DNA of 64,000 nucleotides. Origin: Nocardioides sp. Lineage in GTDB: Bacteria > Actinomycetota > Actinomycetes > Propionibacteriales > Nocardioidaceae. Made by a program: the position numbers and the translations under genes. Positions 49,742 through 56,720 of this stretch are shown here, piece after piece; within the stretch, counting starts at the first letter, position 1; every line of letters begins with the position of its first letter. The stretch spans positions 106,291 to 170,290 of the forward strand of contig NZ_JASLGR010000061.1 of the NCBI RefSeq assembly GCF_030150155.1, in the 5' to 3' direction. The notes under the pieces are model-generated. The model was given only the letters and a program-made list of their open reading frames with translations. It was not told the origin of the DNA and made no database searches.

Positions 49742-50485
49742 ATGCCGACTGAACTGGTCCACTACGCCGCCCTCGACGGCGTCGCCACGATCACGCTCGA
49801 CTCCCCGCACAACCGCAACGCGCTCTCCCGGCAGCTCGTCAGTGAGCTGTCGGCGCACCTCACGGCCGCTGCCGCCGATGAGTCGGTACGCGCGATCGTG
49901 CTGACCAGCGCCGACCGGGTGTTCTGCTCGGGTGCGGACCTGTCCGAGGCCTCGACGACGCCGATGCTCGAGGGCGCCCGCGCGATCGTGGCGCTGCAGC
50001 GACTGATCCTGGAGCTGCCCACGCCGGTCGTGGTCGCGCTGCGGGGCCCGGTCCGCGCCGGGGGCACCGGCCTGGTCGCGGCCGCCGACATCGTGATCGC
50101 CTCCGACGCCGCGAACTTCCAGCTCACCGAGGTCAAGCTCGGCCTTGCCGCGGCCGCCATCTCGCTCACGGTGCTGCCCCGGATGACGTCGCGGGCCGCG
50201 GGCCTGACGTTCCTGAGCGGTGCGAAGTTCGGGGCGACCGAGGCGGCGGCGTACGGCCTGGTGACGCGGGTCGTCCCCGCCGACACCCTCGACGCCGCGG
50301 TGAGCGAGGTCGTCGCCGAGCTGATCACCGGCGCGCTCCAGGGCCTGCGCGAGACCAAGGGCCTGCTGAACGCCTCGATCCTGGCCGGCTTCGACGCCCG
50401 GGGCGAGGAGGTCGCCGCCCTGTCGGCACGCCTGTTCGACAGCCCCGAGGCGCACGAGGCGATGACGGCGTTCCTCTCCCGCTAG
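49742..50485 (+). CDS. Enoyl-CoA hydratase/isomerase family protein
   Basis: A 247-residue crotonase: LDSPHNRNALSRQLVSELSA, the oxyanion-hole segment TSADRVFCSGADLSEAS, and AGGTGLVAAADIVIASDAANFQLTEVKLGL where the second catalytic glutamate of hydratases usually lies (TEVKLGL). It is monocistronic with ATG at 49742 and no strong ribosome site; the region upstream also serves the adhesin terminator. The substrate is unknown; the neighbouring fad genes suggest fatty acid or amino acid beta-oxidation. Its TAG stop is followed after two bases by repeat array 4. Confidence 0.87.
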   Translation: MPTELVHYAALDGVATITLDSPHNRNALSRQLVSELSAHLTAAAADESVRAIVLTSADRVFCSGADLSEASTTPMLEGARAIVALQRLILELPTPVVVALRGPVRAGGTGLVAAADIVIASDAANFQLTEVKLGLAAAAISLTVLPRMTSRAAGLTFLSGAKFGATEAAAYGLVTRVVPADTLDAAVSEVVAELITGALQGLRETKGLLNASILAGFDARGEEVAALSARLFDSPEAHEAMTAFLSR

Positions 50486-50487
50486 CC

Positions 50488-50553
50488 GACTTCCGGGTTC
50501 ACCACCGCCCACATCCGGGTTCACCACCGTCGACTTCCGGGTTCACCACCGCC
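50488..50553 (+). repeat. 22-bp tandem repeat array 4 (3 units)
   Basis: Three units start at 50488, 50510 and 50532: GACTTCCGGGTTCACCAC, CACATCCGGGTTCACCAC and GACTTCCGGGTTCACCAC, each plus four bases. The array begins two bases after the TAG of the enoyl-CoA hydratase gene, with the same polarity relative to it as array 1 has to the NERD gene. Confidence 0.92.
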
Positions 50554-50576
50554 ACGGCACACCCCGGGAACGACGA

Positions 50577-50606
50577 ATCCCGCCCCGCACGAATGCGGGA
50601 CGGGAT
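50577..50606. terminator. Hairpin between two facing repeat arrays
   Basis: ATCCCGCCCCGCA (50577-50589) and TGCGGGACGGGAT (50594-50606) pair with a single C/A mismatch around a CGAA tetraloop. It lies midway between the convergent hydratase and helicase genes, each of which ends in a repeat array. Confidence 0.65.
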
Positions 50607-50628
50607 CCTGAATCATTCAGAGGTTCGC

Positions 50629-50716
50629 GTGGCGAACCCGGAAGTCGACGGTGGTGAACCCGGATCTCGCGCGTGGCGAACCCGGATCTCACACGTGGCG
50701 AACCCGGAAGTCAGCG
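50629..50716 (-). repeat. 22-bp tandem repeat array 5 (4 units)
   Basis: Four reverse-oriented units start at 50629, 50651, 50673 and 50695 (GTGGCGAACCCGGAAGTC, GTGGTGAACCCGGATCTC, GTGGCGAACCCGGATCTC, GTGGCGAACCCGGAAGTC, each plus four bases). The stop codon of the helicase gene (TCA, 50711-50713) is part of the last unit, so read on the - strand the gene ends TGA-CTTCCGGGTTC. Confidence 0.92.
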
Positions 50717-52303
50717 GCCGGCGCTGAAGTCGGCAGCCGAGCGAGTGCGCCCGCCGCCGTTACCGCGACCCGAGCGACCGGCGGGACGGGAACCACCCTG
50801 ACCGCCCGAGCGCGAGCCACCCTGACCACCCGAGCGGGAACCGCCCTGGCCGCCGGAGCGGGCGCCACCCTGACCCTGGGCCGAGCGCTGCTGGCCCTGC
50901 CCCGAGCCGGTACGTCGACGCTGGCCGCCGTTGCCGGACTTCGGCTGAGCGCCTGCGCCGGCCGACGTACCCGTGCCGGCGGCTTCTGCTGCCTGGCGCT
51001 TGCGCGCGCGGCTGCCGGGGCGCGACTTGCGGGTGCTCTCACGGTCGCCGGTCTCGCGACGGGCCGGCTGCGTGGCCGCCTCGGGGACGTAGGCACCCGG
51101 ACGGGTGCGCTCGCCGGGGGCGATCTCGGTGAGGATCGGGGCGCCGACGCCGTCGATCCGGGTGATCGCCGGCTTGATCCCGGCGGCACGGGTCAGGTCG
51201 CGGACGTCCTTGACCTGGTCCGACGTCATCAGGGTGACGACGGTGCCCGACGCACCGGCGCGAGCGGTACGACCCGAGCGGTGCAGGTAGGCCTTGTGCT
51301 CGGCCGGCGGGTCGGCGTGGATGACCAGGGCGACGTCGTCGACGTGGATGCCGCGCGCTGCGATGTCGGTGGCGACCAGCGTCGTGGCGGCGCCGGAGTG
51401 GAAGGCCTCCATGTTGCGGGTACGGGCGTTCTGCGACAGGTTGCCGTGCAGGTCGACCGACGGGATGCCGTTGGAGTTGAGCTGGCGGGCCAGGGCCTTC
51501 GCGCCGTGCTTGGTGCGGGTGAAGACGACGGTGCGCCCGGGCGCGGAGGCCAGGTCGCACAGCACCGCGAGGCGGTGGTCACGGGCGGCCAGGTGCAGCA
51601 CGTGGTGCTCCATCGTGACGACCGGCGACTGCGCGGAGTCGGCCTCGTGGGTGACCGGGTTGGCCAGGAACTGCTTGACCAGCACGTTGATGCCGTTGTC
51701 CAGGGTCGCGCTGAAGAGCAGCCGCTGCGAGCCCTTCGGGGTCTTGGACAGGATCCGCTTGACGCCCGGGAGGAAGCCGAGGTCGGCCATGTGGTCGGCC
51801 TCGTCGAGGATGGTGACCTCGACCGAGGAGAGGTCGGCGTAGCCCTGACCCATCAGGTCCTCGAGCCGGCCGGGGCAGGCGAGCACGATGTCGGCGCCCT
51901 TGCGCAGGCCGGTGACCTGCGGGTTCTGGCCGACGCCGCCGAAGACGGTCTGCATGGTGAGGCCGTAGGCCTGGGCCAGCGGCTCCAGCGACTCCTTGAT
52001 CTGGCCGACGAGCTCACGCGTCGGGGCCAGGATGAGGCCGCGGGGCTGGTAGACGCCGGCCTTGCGGCCCGACGCGACGAGGCGCGCGACGAGCGGAATG
52101 AGGAAGGCGTACGTCTTGCCGGAGCCGGTGCGGCCACGACCGAGCACGTCACGCCCGGCCAGGCTGTCGGCGAGGGTCGCCGCCTGGATCGGGGTGGGGT
52201 CGATGATGCCGCGCTCGGTGAGGGCGCTGACGATTTCTGCGGGCACGCCGAACTCGGCGAAACCCTTCACAACTGAAGACAAGAGTGTTCTCACATCTGG
52301 CAT
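50711..52303 (-). CDS. DEAD-box RNA helicase, RhlE-like
   Basis: A 530-residue helicase. All core motifs are present: FAEFGVPAEIVSALTERGIIDPTPIQ (Q motif), GRGRTGSGKT (I), APTREL (Ia), CPGRLEDL, DEAD (II, in ILDEADHMADLGF), SAT (III), VVFTRTKHGAK (IV), VATDIAARGIHVDDV (V) and HRSGRTARAG (VI). The C-terminal 80 residues are a low-complexity RGG/GGQ tail (repeats of GGQGGSRSGGQG), likely for RNA binding or condensate formation. The ATG at 52303 is chosen (MPDVRTLLSS); the frame is open 34 codons further. Probable roles: ribosome assembly and RNA decay. Confidence 0.9.
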   Translation of the reverse strand: MPDVRTLLSSVVKGFAEFGVPAEIVSALTERGIIDPTPIQAATLADSLAGRDVLGRGRTGSGKTYAFLIPLVARLVASGRKAGVYQPRGLILAPTRELVGQIKESLEPLAQAYGLTMQTVFGGVGQNPQVTGLRKGADIVLACPGRLEDLMGQGYADLSSVEVTILDEADHMADLGFLPGVKRILSKTPKGSQRLLFSATLDNGINVLVKQFLANPVTHEADSAQSPVVTMEHHVLHLAARDHRLAVLCDLASAPGRTVVFTRTKHGAKALARQLNSNGIPSVDLHGNLSQNARTRNMEAFHSGAATTLVATDIAARGIHVDDVALVIHADPPAEHKAYLHRSGRTARAGASGTVVTLMTSDQVKDVRDLTRAAGIKPAITRIDGVGAPILTEIAPGERTRPGAYVPEAATQPARRETGDRESTRKSRPGSRARKRQAAEAAGTGTSAGAGAQPKSGNGGQRRRTGSGQGQQRSAQGQGGARSGGQGGSRSGGQGGSRSGGQGGSRPAGRSGRGNGGGRTRSAADFSAGR

Positions 52304-52317
52304 GTCTCGCCAGGGAT

Positions 52318-52335
52318 CGCCACCGATCGGTGGCG
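52318..52335. promoter_or_regulatory. 18-bp palindrome in the helicase leader
   Basis: CGCCACCGATCGGTGGCG is a perfect palindrome 15 bases upstream of the helicase ATG. As RNA it forms a hairpin next to the ribosome site, which suits translational autocontrol of an RNA helicase; as DNA it could be an operator. Confidence 0.4.
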
Positions 52336-52438
52336 GGAGCCGGAGGGATTCCGGCCTCATGATCGATGCCGTGACGGCCGATCGCAGAGTGGCAGCCGAA
52401 GGCAAGACTGGACCGGCTGCGTTGTCAGAGTACGGCGA

Positions 52439-52472
52439 AGGGGGCGCCCCGGCCTAAACCGGAGCGCCCCCT
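52439..52472. terminator. Hairpin between the fad operon and the helicase gene
   Basis: AGGGGGCGC-c-CCGG (52439-52452) and CCGG-a-GCGCCCCCT (52459-52472) pair with one C/A mismatch around a six-base CCTAAA loop. It lies about 100 bases beyond the stop of the fadB-like gene, after repeat array 6. Confidence 0.65.
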
Positions 52473-52491
52473 GGCGCTACGTGGGTGATGC

Positions 52492-52579
52492 GTGGCGAAC
52501 CCGGATCTCACCGGTGGCGAACCCGGATCTCGCGCGTGGCGAACCCGGAATTCGGCGGTGGTGGAGCCGGATCTCAGGC
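52492..52579 (-). repeat. 22-bp tandem repeat array 6 (4 units)
   Basis: Reverse-oriented units start at 52492, 52514, 52536 and 52558. The first three follow the consensus (GTGGCGAACCCGGATCTC or GGAATTC variants); the fourth is degenerate (GTGGTGGAGCCGGATCTC). The stop codon of the fadB-like gene (TCA, 52574-52576) is inside the fourth unit, so that gene ends TGA-GATCCGG on its own strand. Confidence 0.9.
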
Positions 52580-54760
52580 GGGGAAGGACTCGCCCTTGGC
52601 CGCCATCTCCCGCAGGTACGCCGTCGGCGCGAACCTCTCGCCATAGCGGGCGGCCAGCTCGTCGGCCCGGACGAGGAACGCCTCGATGCCGTGCGAGCCG
52701 TCGGCAGCGTCGTACCCGGTGATGAACTGCGCCGCACCACCGGTCAGCGCCGGGAAGCCGATGCCGAAGATCGAGCCGATGTTGGCGTGCGCCGCCGAGG
52801 TGACGACGCCCTCCTCGAAGGTCTTCGCCGTCTCCAGCGCCTCGATGAACATCTGCCGGTCACGCAGGTCGGCCATCTCCGGCTGCACCTGCGCAGCCGG
52901 GAACAGGTCGGCCAGGCCGGACCAGATCGAGCCGCGCTTGCCGTCGACGTAGTCGTAGAACCCCGCCCCGGCGAGCTTGCCCGCCCGGCCCGCGTCGATC
53001 AGGGCACCGGCGACCTTCTCGATCGTGGTCAGCTCGCTCACCCCGGCCGCCTCGCGGGTGGTGGCGGCGATCTTCACCATCAGCTGGAGGTTGAGCTCGT
53101 CGGCGAGCTGGAGCGGCCCGACCGGGTAGCCGGCCTGGGTGGCGGCGCGCTCGATCGAGTAGGGGTGCACGCCGTCGGCGAGCATCTGCAGACCCTCCTG
53201 GATCACCGTCCCGATCACCCGCGAGGTGTAGAACCCCCGCGAGTCGTGGGCGATCATCGGCGTCTTGCGGATCGCCTGGACGACGTCGTACGCGCGAGCC
53301 AGGGTCTCATCGGAGGTGTCGCCACCGCGGATGATCTCGACCAGCGGCATCTTGTCGACGGGCGAGAAGAAGTGCAGCCCGATGAACCGCGACGCCGCAT
53401 CGGCACCGTCGAGCCCCTTGGCCAGCTCGGTGATCGGCAGCGTCGAGGTGTTGGAGCACAGCAGCGCCCCTTCGGCCAGGAACGGCGTGATCTCGTTGAA
53501 GACCGTCTGCTTGAGGGCGACGTCCTCGAAGACGGCCTCGACCACCAGGTCGGCACCGGCGGCGGCCGCCGGGTCGGCGGTCGCGGTGATCCGGCCGAGC
53601 AGCTCGGCGGCCTTCTCCTCGGTCAGCTTGCCGCGGGCGACACCCTTGGCGTTGAGCCCCTCGGTGTAGGCCTTGCCGCGCTCGGCCGCCTCAGCAGACA
53701 CGTCCTTGAGCACGACCTCGACACCGGCGCGGGCCAGCACGTAGGCGATGCCCGCACCCATCATCCCGGCGCCCAGCACGACCGCCTTCGTCGGCTTGTA
53801 CGTCGGCACGCCGGCCGGCCGCAGAGCGCCGGAGTTGATCGAGCCCAGGTCGAAGAAGAAGGCCTGGATCATGTTCTTCGCCTGCTGGGAGGTGACCAGC
53901 GAGACGAAGTAGCGCGACTCGATCCGCGAGGCGGTGTCGAAGTCGACCTGAGCACCCTCGACGGCGGCCGACAGGATCGCCTTGGGGGCGCGCATGTCGG
54001 TCTGCTTGATCTGCTTGCGCAGGATCGGCGCGAGGGCGGGCAGGAACGCCGCCAGCGACGGCGAGGACGGCGAGCCGCCGGGGATCTTGTAGCCCGGCTT
54101 GTCCCACGGCTGGGAGCCGGCGCCCTCGACCTCGGCGTTGGCCAGCACCCAGGCATGGGCCCGGTCGAGCAGCTCCGCGGCCGGGACGACCTCGTCGACC
54201 AGACCCTTGGCCTGGGCGGCCTCGGGCTTGAACCGGGTGCCCTGGCCGAGGATCTCGGTCAGGGCGGTGACGATGCCGAACATCCGCACCGTGCGGGTGA
54301 CGCCGCCACCGCCGGGCAGCAGGCCGAGGCTGACCTCGGGCAGGCCCAGGTCGTAGCGGCCCTCGGCGGCGATCCGGTGGTTGGCGACCAGGGTGATCTC
54401 CAGGCCGCCACCCAGGGCGGCGCCGTTGATCGCGGCGACGACAGGGCGCGGGAAGAGCTCGAGGCGACGCAGCGTCGCCTTCATCGACTCGACCTCCTCG
54501 AAGATCTGGTCGGCGTTCTCCGCGCGGACCGGCATCATCCGCTTGAGGTCACCGCCGGCGAAGAAGGTCTTCTTCGCGCTGGCGATGATCACGCCGGTGA
54601 TCGGGTCGGTCTCGTGGTCGGCGTACAGCCGATCGATGGCCGCGCCCATGCCGGCCTTGTAGGCCTCGTTCATGGTGTTGGCGGACTGGGTCGGGTCGTC
54701 GAGGGTGAGGGTGACGACGCCGTCGGCGTCGCGCTCGTACTTCACTGCAGATTCAGTCAT
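52574..54760 (-). CDS. fadB: Fatty acid oxidation multifunctional protein (enoyl-CoA hydratase / 3-hydroxyacyl-CoA dehydrogenase)
   Basis: A 728-residue trifunctional-type alpha subunit. The N-terminal crotonase domain (1-200) has SAKKTFFAGGDLKRMM and LGGGLEITLVANHRIAA with LPEVSLGLLPGGGG. The NAD domain starts near 330 (VLGAGMMGAGIAYVLARAG), with EAVFEDVALKQ and the catalytic-histidine block IGLHFFSPVDKMPLVEII. Two C-terminal helical domains follow (GFYTSRVIG..., AGAGFYDYVDGKRG). It runs 9 bases after the thiolase gene with TAAGGAAAT as ribosome site, so the pair forms a FadBA-like complex for beta-oxidation in the cytoplasm. Confidence 0.92.
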   Translation of the reverse strand: MTESAVKYERDADGVVTLTLDDPTQSANTMNEAYKAGMGAAIDRLYADHETDPITGVIIASAKKTFFAGGDLKRMMPVRAENADQIFEEVESMKATLRRLELFPRPVVAAINGAALGGGLEITLVANHRIAAEGRYDLGLPEVSLGLLPGGGGVTRTVRMFGIVTALTEILGQGTRFKPEAAQAKGLVDEVVPAAELLDRAHAWVLANAEVEGAGSQPWDKPGYKIPGGSPSSPSLAAFLPALAPILRKQIKQTDMRAPKAILSAAVEGAQVDFDTASRIESRYFVSLVTSQQAKNMIQAFFFDLGSINSGALRPAGVPTYKPTKAVVLGAGMMGAGIAYVLARAGVEVVLKDVSAEAAERGKAYTEGLNAKGVARGKLTEEKAAELLGRITATADPAAAAGADLVVEAVFEDVALKQTVFNEITPFLAEGALLCSNTSTLPITELAKGLDGADAASRFIGLHFFSPVDKMPLVEIIRGGDTSDETLARAYDVVQAIRKTPMIAHDSRGFYTSRVIGTVIQEGLQMLADGVHPYSIERAATQAGYPVGPLQLADELNLQLMVKIAATTREAAGVSELTTIEKVAGALIDAGRAGKLAGAGFYDYVDGKRGSIWSGLADLFPAAQVQPEMADLRDRQMFIEALETAKTFEEGVVTSAAHANIGSIFGIGFPALTGGAAQFITGYDAADGSHGIEAFLVRADELAARYGERFAPTAYLREMAAKGESFPA

Positions 54761-54769
54761 CAGATTTCC

Positions 54770-55981
54770 TTAGACGAGCTCGACGATGGTGGCGATGCCC
54801 ATGCCCGCGCCGACGCAGAGCGTGGCGAGGCCGCGGCGCTTGCCCTGGCGCTGGAGCTCGTCGACGAGCGTGCCCAGGATGATGGCGCCGGTGGCGCCGA
54901 GCGGGTGGCCCATCGCGATCGCGCCACCGTTGACGTTGGTGACCTCGGGGCCGATGCCCATGTCCTTCATGAAGCGCAGCGCTACGGCGGCGAAGGCCTC
55001 GTTGATCTCCCACAGGTCGATGTCGTCGACACCGAGGCCGGCCTTGGCGAGCGCCTTGCGGGCCGCGGGCGCGGGGCCGGTCAGCATGATGGTCGGCTCG
55101 GAGCCGATCACGGCGGTGGAGATGATCTTGGCCTTCGGGGTGAGGCCGTAGTCGCGACCGACCGCCTCGTTGCCGATCACCATCAGCGCGGCACCGTCGA
55201 CGACGCCCGAGGAGTTGCCGGGGTGGTGGACGTGGGTGATCGACTCGATCCAGTGGTACTTGGCCAGCGCTACCTCATCGAACCCGCCGTCGCGGCCCTG
55301 GGCCTCGAACGAGGGGCGCAGTCCGGCCAGGGACTCGACCGTGGTGCCGGGACGGATCAGCTCGTCGTGGTCGAGGACGAGGACGCCGTTGCGGTCGTAG
55401 ACCGGGACGACGGCGTTGTCGTAGTAGCCGGCCTTCCAGGCGGCGTCGGCGCGGGCGTGCGACTCGGCGGCGACCCGGTCGACGTCGGTGCGGGTGAAGC
55501 CCTCGAGGCTGGCGATCAGGTCGGCACCGATGCCCTGCGGGATGAAGTCGCAGGCGAGGTTGGTGGCCGGGTCCTGCGCCCAGGCGCCACCGTCGGTGCC
55601 CATCGCGACCCGGCTCATCGACTCCACGCCACCGGCGATGATCAGGTCCTCGAAGCCGGAGCGGACGCGGGCGGCAGCCTGGTTGACGGCCTCCAGGCCC
55701 GAGGCGCAGAACCGGTTGAGCTGGACGCCGGCGACGGTCTGCGGCATCCCGGAGACGATCGCCGCGGTGCGGGCGATGTCCATCCCCTGGTCACCGATCG
55801 GGGTGACGACGCCGAGGACGATGTCGTCGATCCGGTTGGTGTCGAGGGTCGGGTTCCGCTTCTGGGTCTCATCGAGCAGTCCGGCGACCAGGTCGACCGG
55901 CTTCACTTCGTGCAGCGCCCCATTCTTCTTGCCACGGCCGCGGGGCGTGCGGAGGTGGTCGTAGATGAAAGCTTCAGCCAT
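54770..55981 (-). CDS. fadA: Acetyl-CoA acyltransferase (beta-oxidation thiolase)
   Basis: A 403-residue thiolase. The acyl-enzyme cysteine is in QLNRFCASGLEAVN, the histidine in GGAIAMGHPLGATGA and the second cysteine in TLCVGAGMG. It starts MAEAFIYDHLRTPRGRGKKNG, the usual beginning of actinobacterial FadA. It precedes fadB by 9 bases and is the first gene of the operon, with a clear promoter just upstream. Confidence 0.92.
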   Translation of the reverse strand: MAEAFIYDHLRTPRGRGKKNGALHEVKPVDLVAGLLDETQKRNPTLDTNRIDDIVLGVVTPIGDQGMDIARTAAIVSGMPQTVAGVQLNRFCASGLEAVNQAAARVRSGFEDLIIAGGVESMSRVAMGTDGGAWAQDPATNLACDFIPQGIGADLIASLEGFTRTDVDRVAAESHARADAAWKAGYYDNAVVPVYDRNGVLVLDHDELIRPGTTVESLAGLRPSFEAQGRDGGFDEVALAKYHWIESITHVHHPGNSSGVVDGAALMVIGNEAVGRDYGLTPKAKIISTAVIGSEPTIMLTGPAPAARKALAKAGLGVDDIDLWEINEAFAAVALRFMKDMGIGPEVTNVNGGAIAMGHPLGATGAIILGTLVDELQRQGKRRGLATLCVGAGMGIATIVELV

Positions 55982-55987
55982 GCACCA

Positions 55988-56015
55988 ATCATGACACCAG
56001 AACTGTCAAGGTCAA
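55988..56015 (-). promoter_or_regulatory. fadAB promoter with overlapping dyad
   Basis: On the - strand TTGACC (-35, 56015-56010) and CATGAT (-10, 55993-55988) are 16 bases apart, 7 bases before the fadA start. TGACA-N7-TGTCA (55992-56008) overlaps both boxes and is a plausible binding site for a fatty-acid-responsive repressor. Confidence 0.55.
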
Positions 56016-56049
56016 GGGCCCGACAGTCGGCATCACCGATGCACGCGTC

Positions 56050-56649
56050 CTAGCGCTCGGTCGGCACCGCACCCAACGAGCGCGAGATGACGTCGTTCAT
56101 CGCGTCCTGGAAGGCGACCACCACCGCCTCGACGGTCAGGTCCCGCAGCCGGGGCAGGCCCTCGGCGCGCCGGGCCTCGGCGTCGTCGTCGGGATGGGAG
56201 GCGGTGAAGACGTCGAGGATCTGAGCGTGGAAGATCTCGTCGAGCTCCCCGGCCAGCTCGGCCATGTGCCGAGTGGTGGCCTGGTGCGCGGCCTCCAGGG
56301 CATCACGCGGCAGGCCGAGCTCACGCAGTTCCCGCCCGATCCGGACCTGGACGTCCTCGGGTGAGTCACTGGTCCACGACGTGATCATGGCGCGCTGCAT
56401 CGCCAGGTCCTCGACGCTGGCCCCGGCACCGCGGCGCTCCAGGTAGCGGCCGATCGCCTCCAGGGTGAACCCGTGCTCCTGGAGGGCGGTGATCAGCTCC
56501 AGTCGAGCGCGATGGTGGGCGCCGTACACGGCGATCCGGCCCTCCCGCGTCGGCGAGGGCACCAGTCCGAGACCGGTGTAGTAGCGGATGTTGCGCACCG
56601 TGTGGCCGGTCAGATCGGCCAGTACGTCGACGGTGTACCGCTCATTCAT
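56050..56649 (-). CDS. MerR-family regulator
   Basis: A 199-residue MerR-type protein: winged helix YTVDVLADLTGHTVRNIRYYTGLGLVP at residues 5-30, then GRIAVYGAHHRARLELITALQEHGFTLEAI, a coiled-coil helix and a C-terminal ligand or dimer domain. There are no metal-binding cysteines. The ATG at 56649 (MNERYTV) fits the family start; the frame extends 20 codons further but would cross the inverted repeat at 56671-56716. It stands just upstream of fadAB in the same direction (68-base gap), so it may control fadAB, or itself through that repeat. Confidence 0.82.
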   Translation of the reverse strand: MNERYTVDVLADLTGHTVRNIRYYTGLGLVPSPTREGRIAVYGAHHRARLELITALQEHGFTLEAIGRYLERRGAGASVEDLAMQRAMITSWTSDSPEDVQVRIGRELRELGLPRDALEAAHQATTRHMAELAGELDEIFHAQILDVFTASHPDDDAEARRAEGLPRLRDLTVEAVVVAFQDAMNDVISRSLGAVPTER

Positions 56650-56670
56650 GGCCGGGACGCTAGCACCCGC

Positions 56671-56716
56671 GGTGTGAGTGTCTGGACGACCTAGGGACCG
56701 TCCAGACACTCACACC
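56671..56716. promoter_or_regulatory. 18-bp inverted repeat between putA and the MerR gene
   Basis: GGTGTGAGTGTCTGGACG (56671-56688) and CGTCCAGACACTCACACC (56699-56716) are perfect complements with a 10-base loop. It begins 4 bases after the putA stop and ends 21 bases before the MerR ATG. It can serve as a putA terminator, as the MerR operator, or both; MerR proteins bind long dyads within the promoter spacer. Confidence 0.65.
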
Positions 56717-56720
56717 ATGC

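Noticed and set aside
49595..50527. Large - strand frame overlapping the enoyl-CoA hydratase gene and starting inside a repeat array
   Set aside because: It owes its start to the repeat unit and is antisense to a well-conserved crotonase gene; no motifs.
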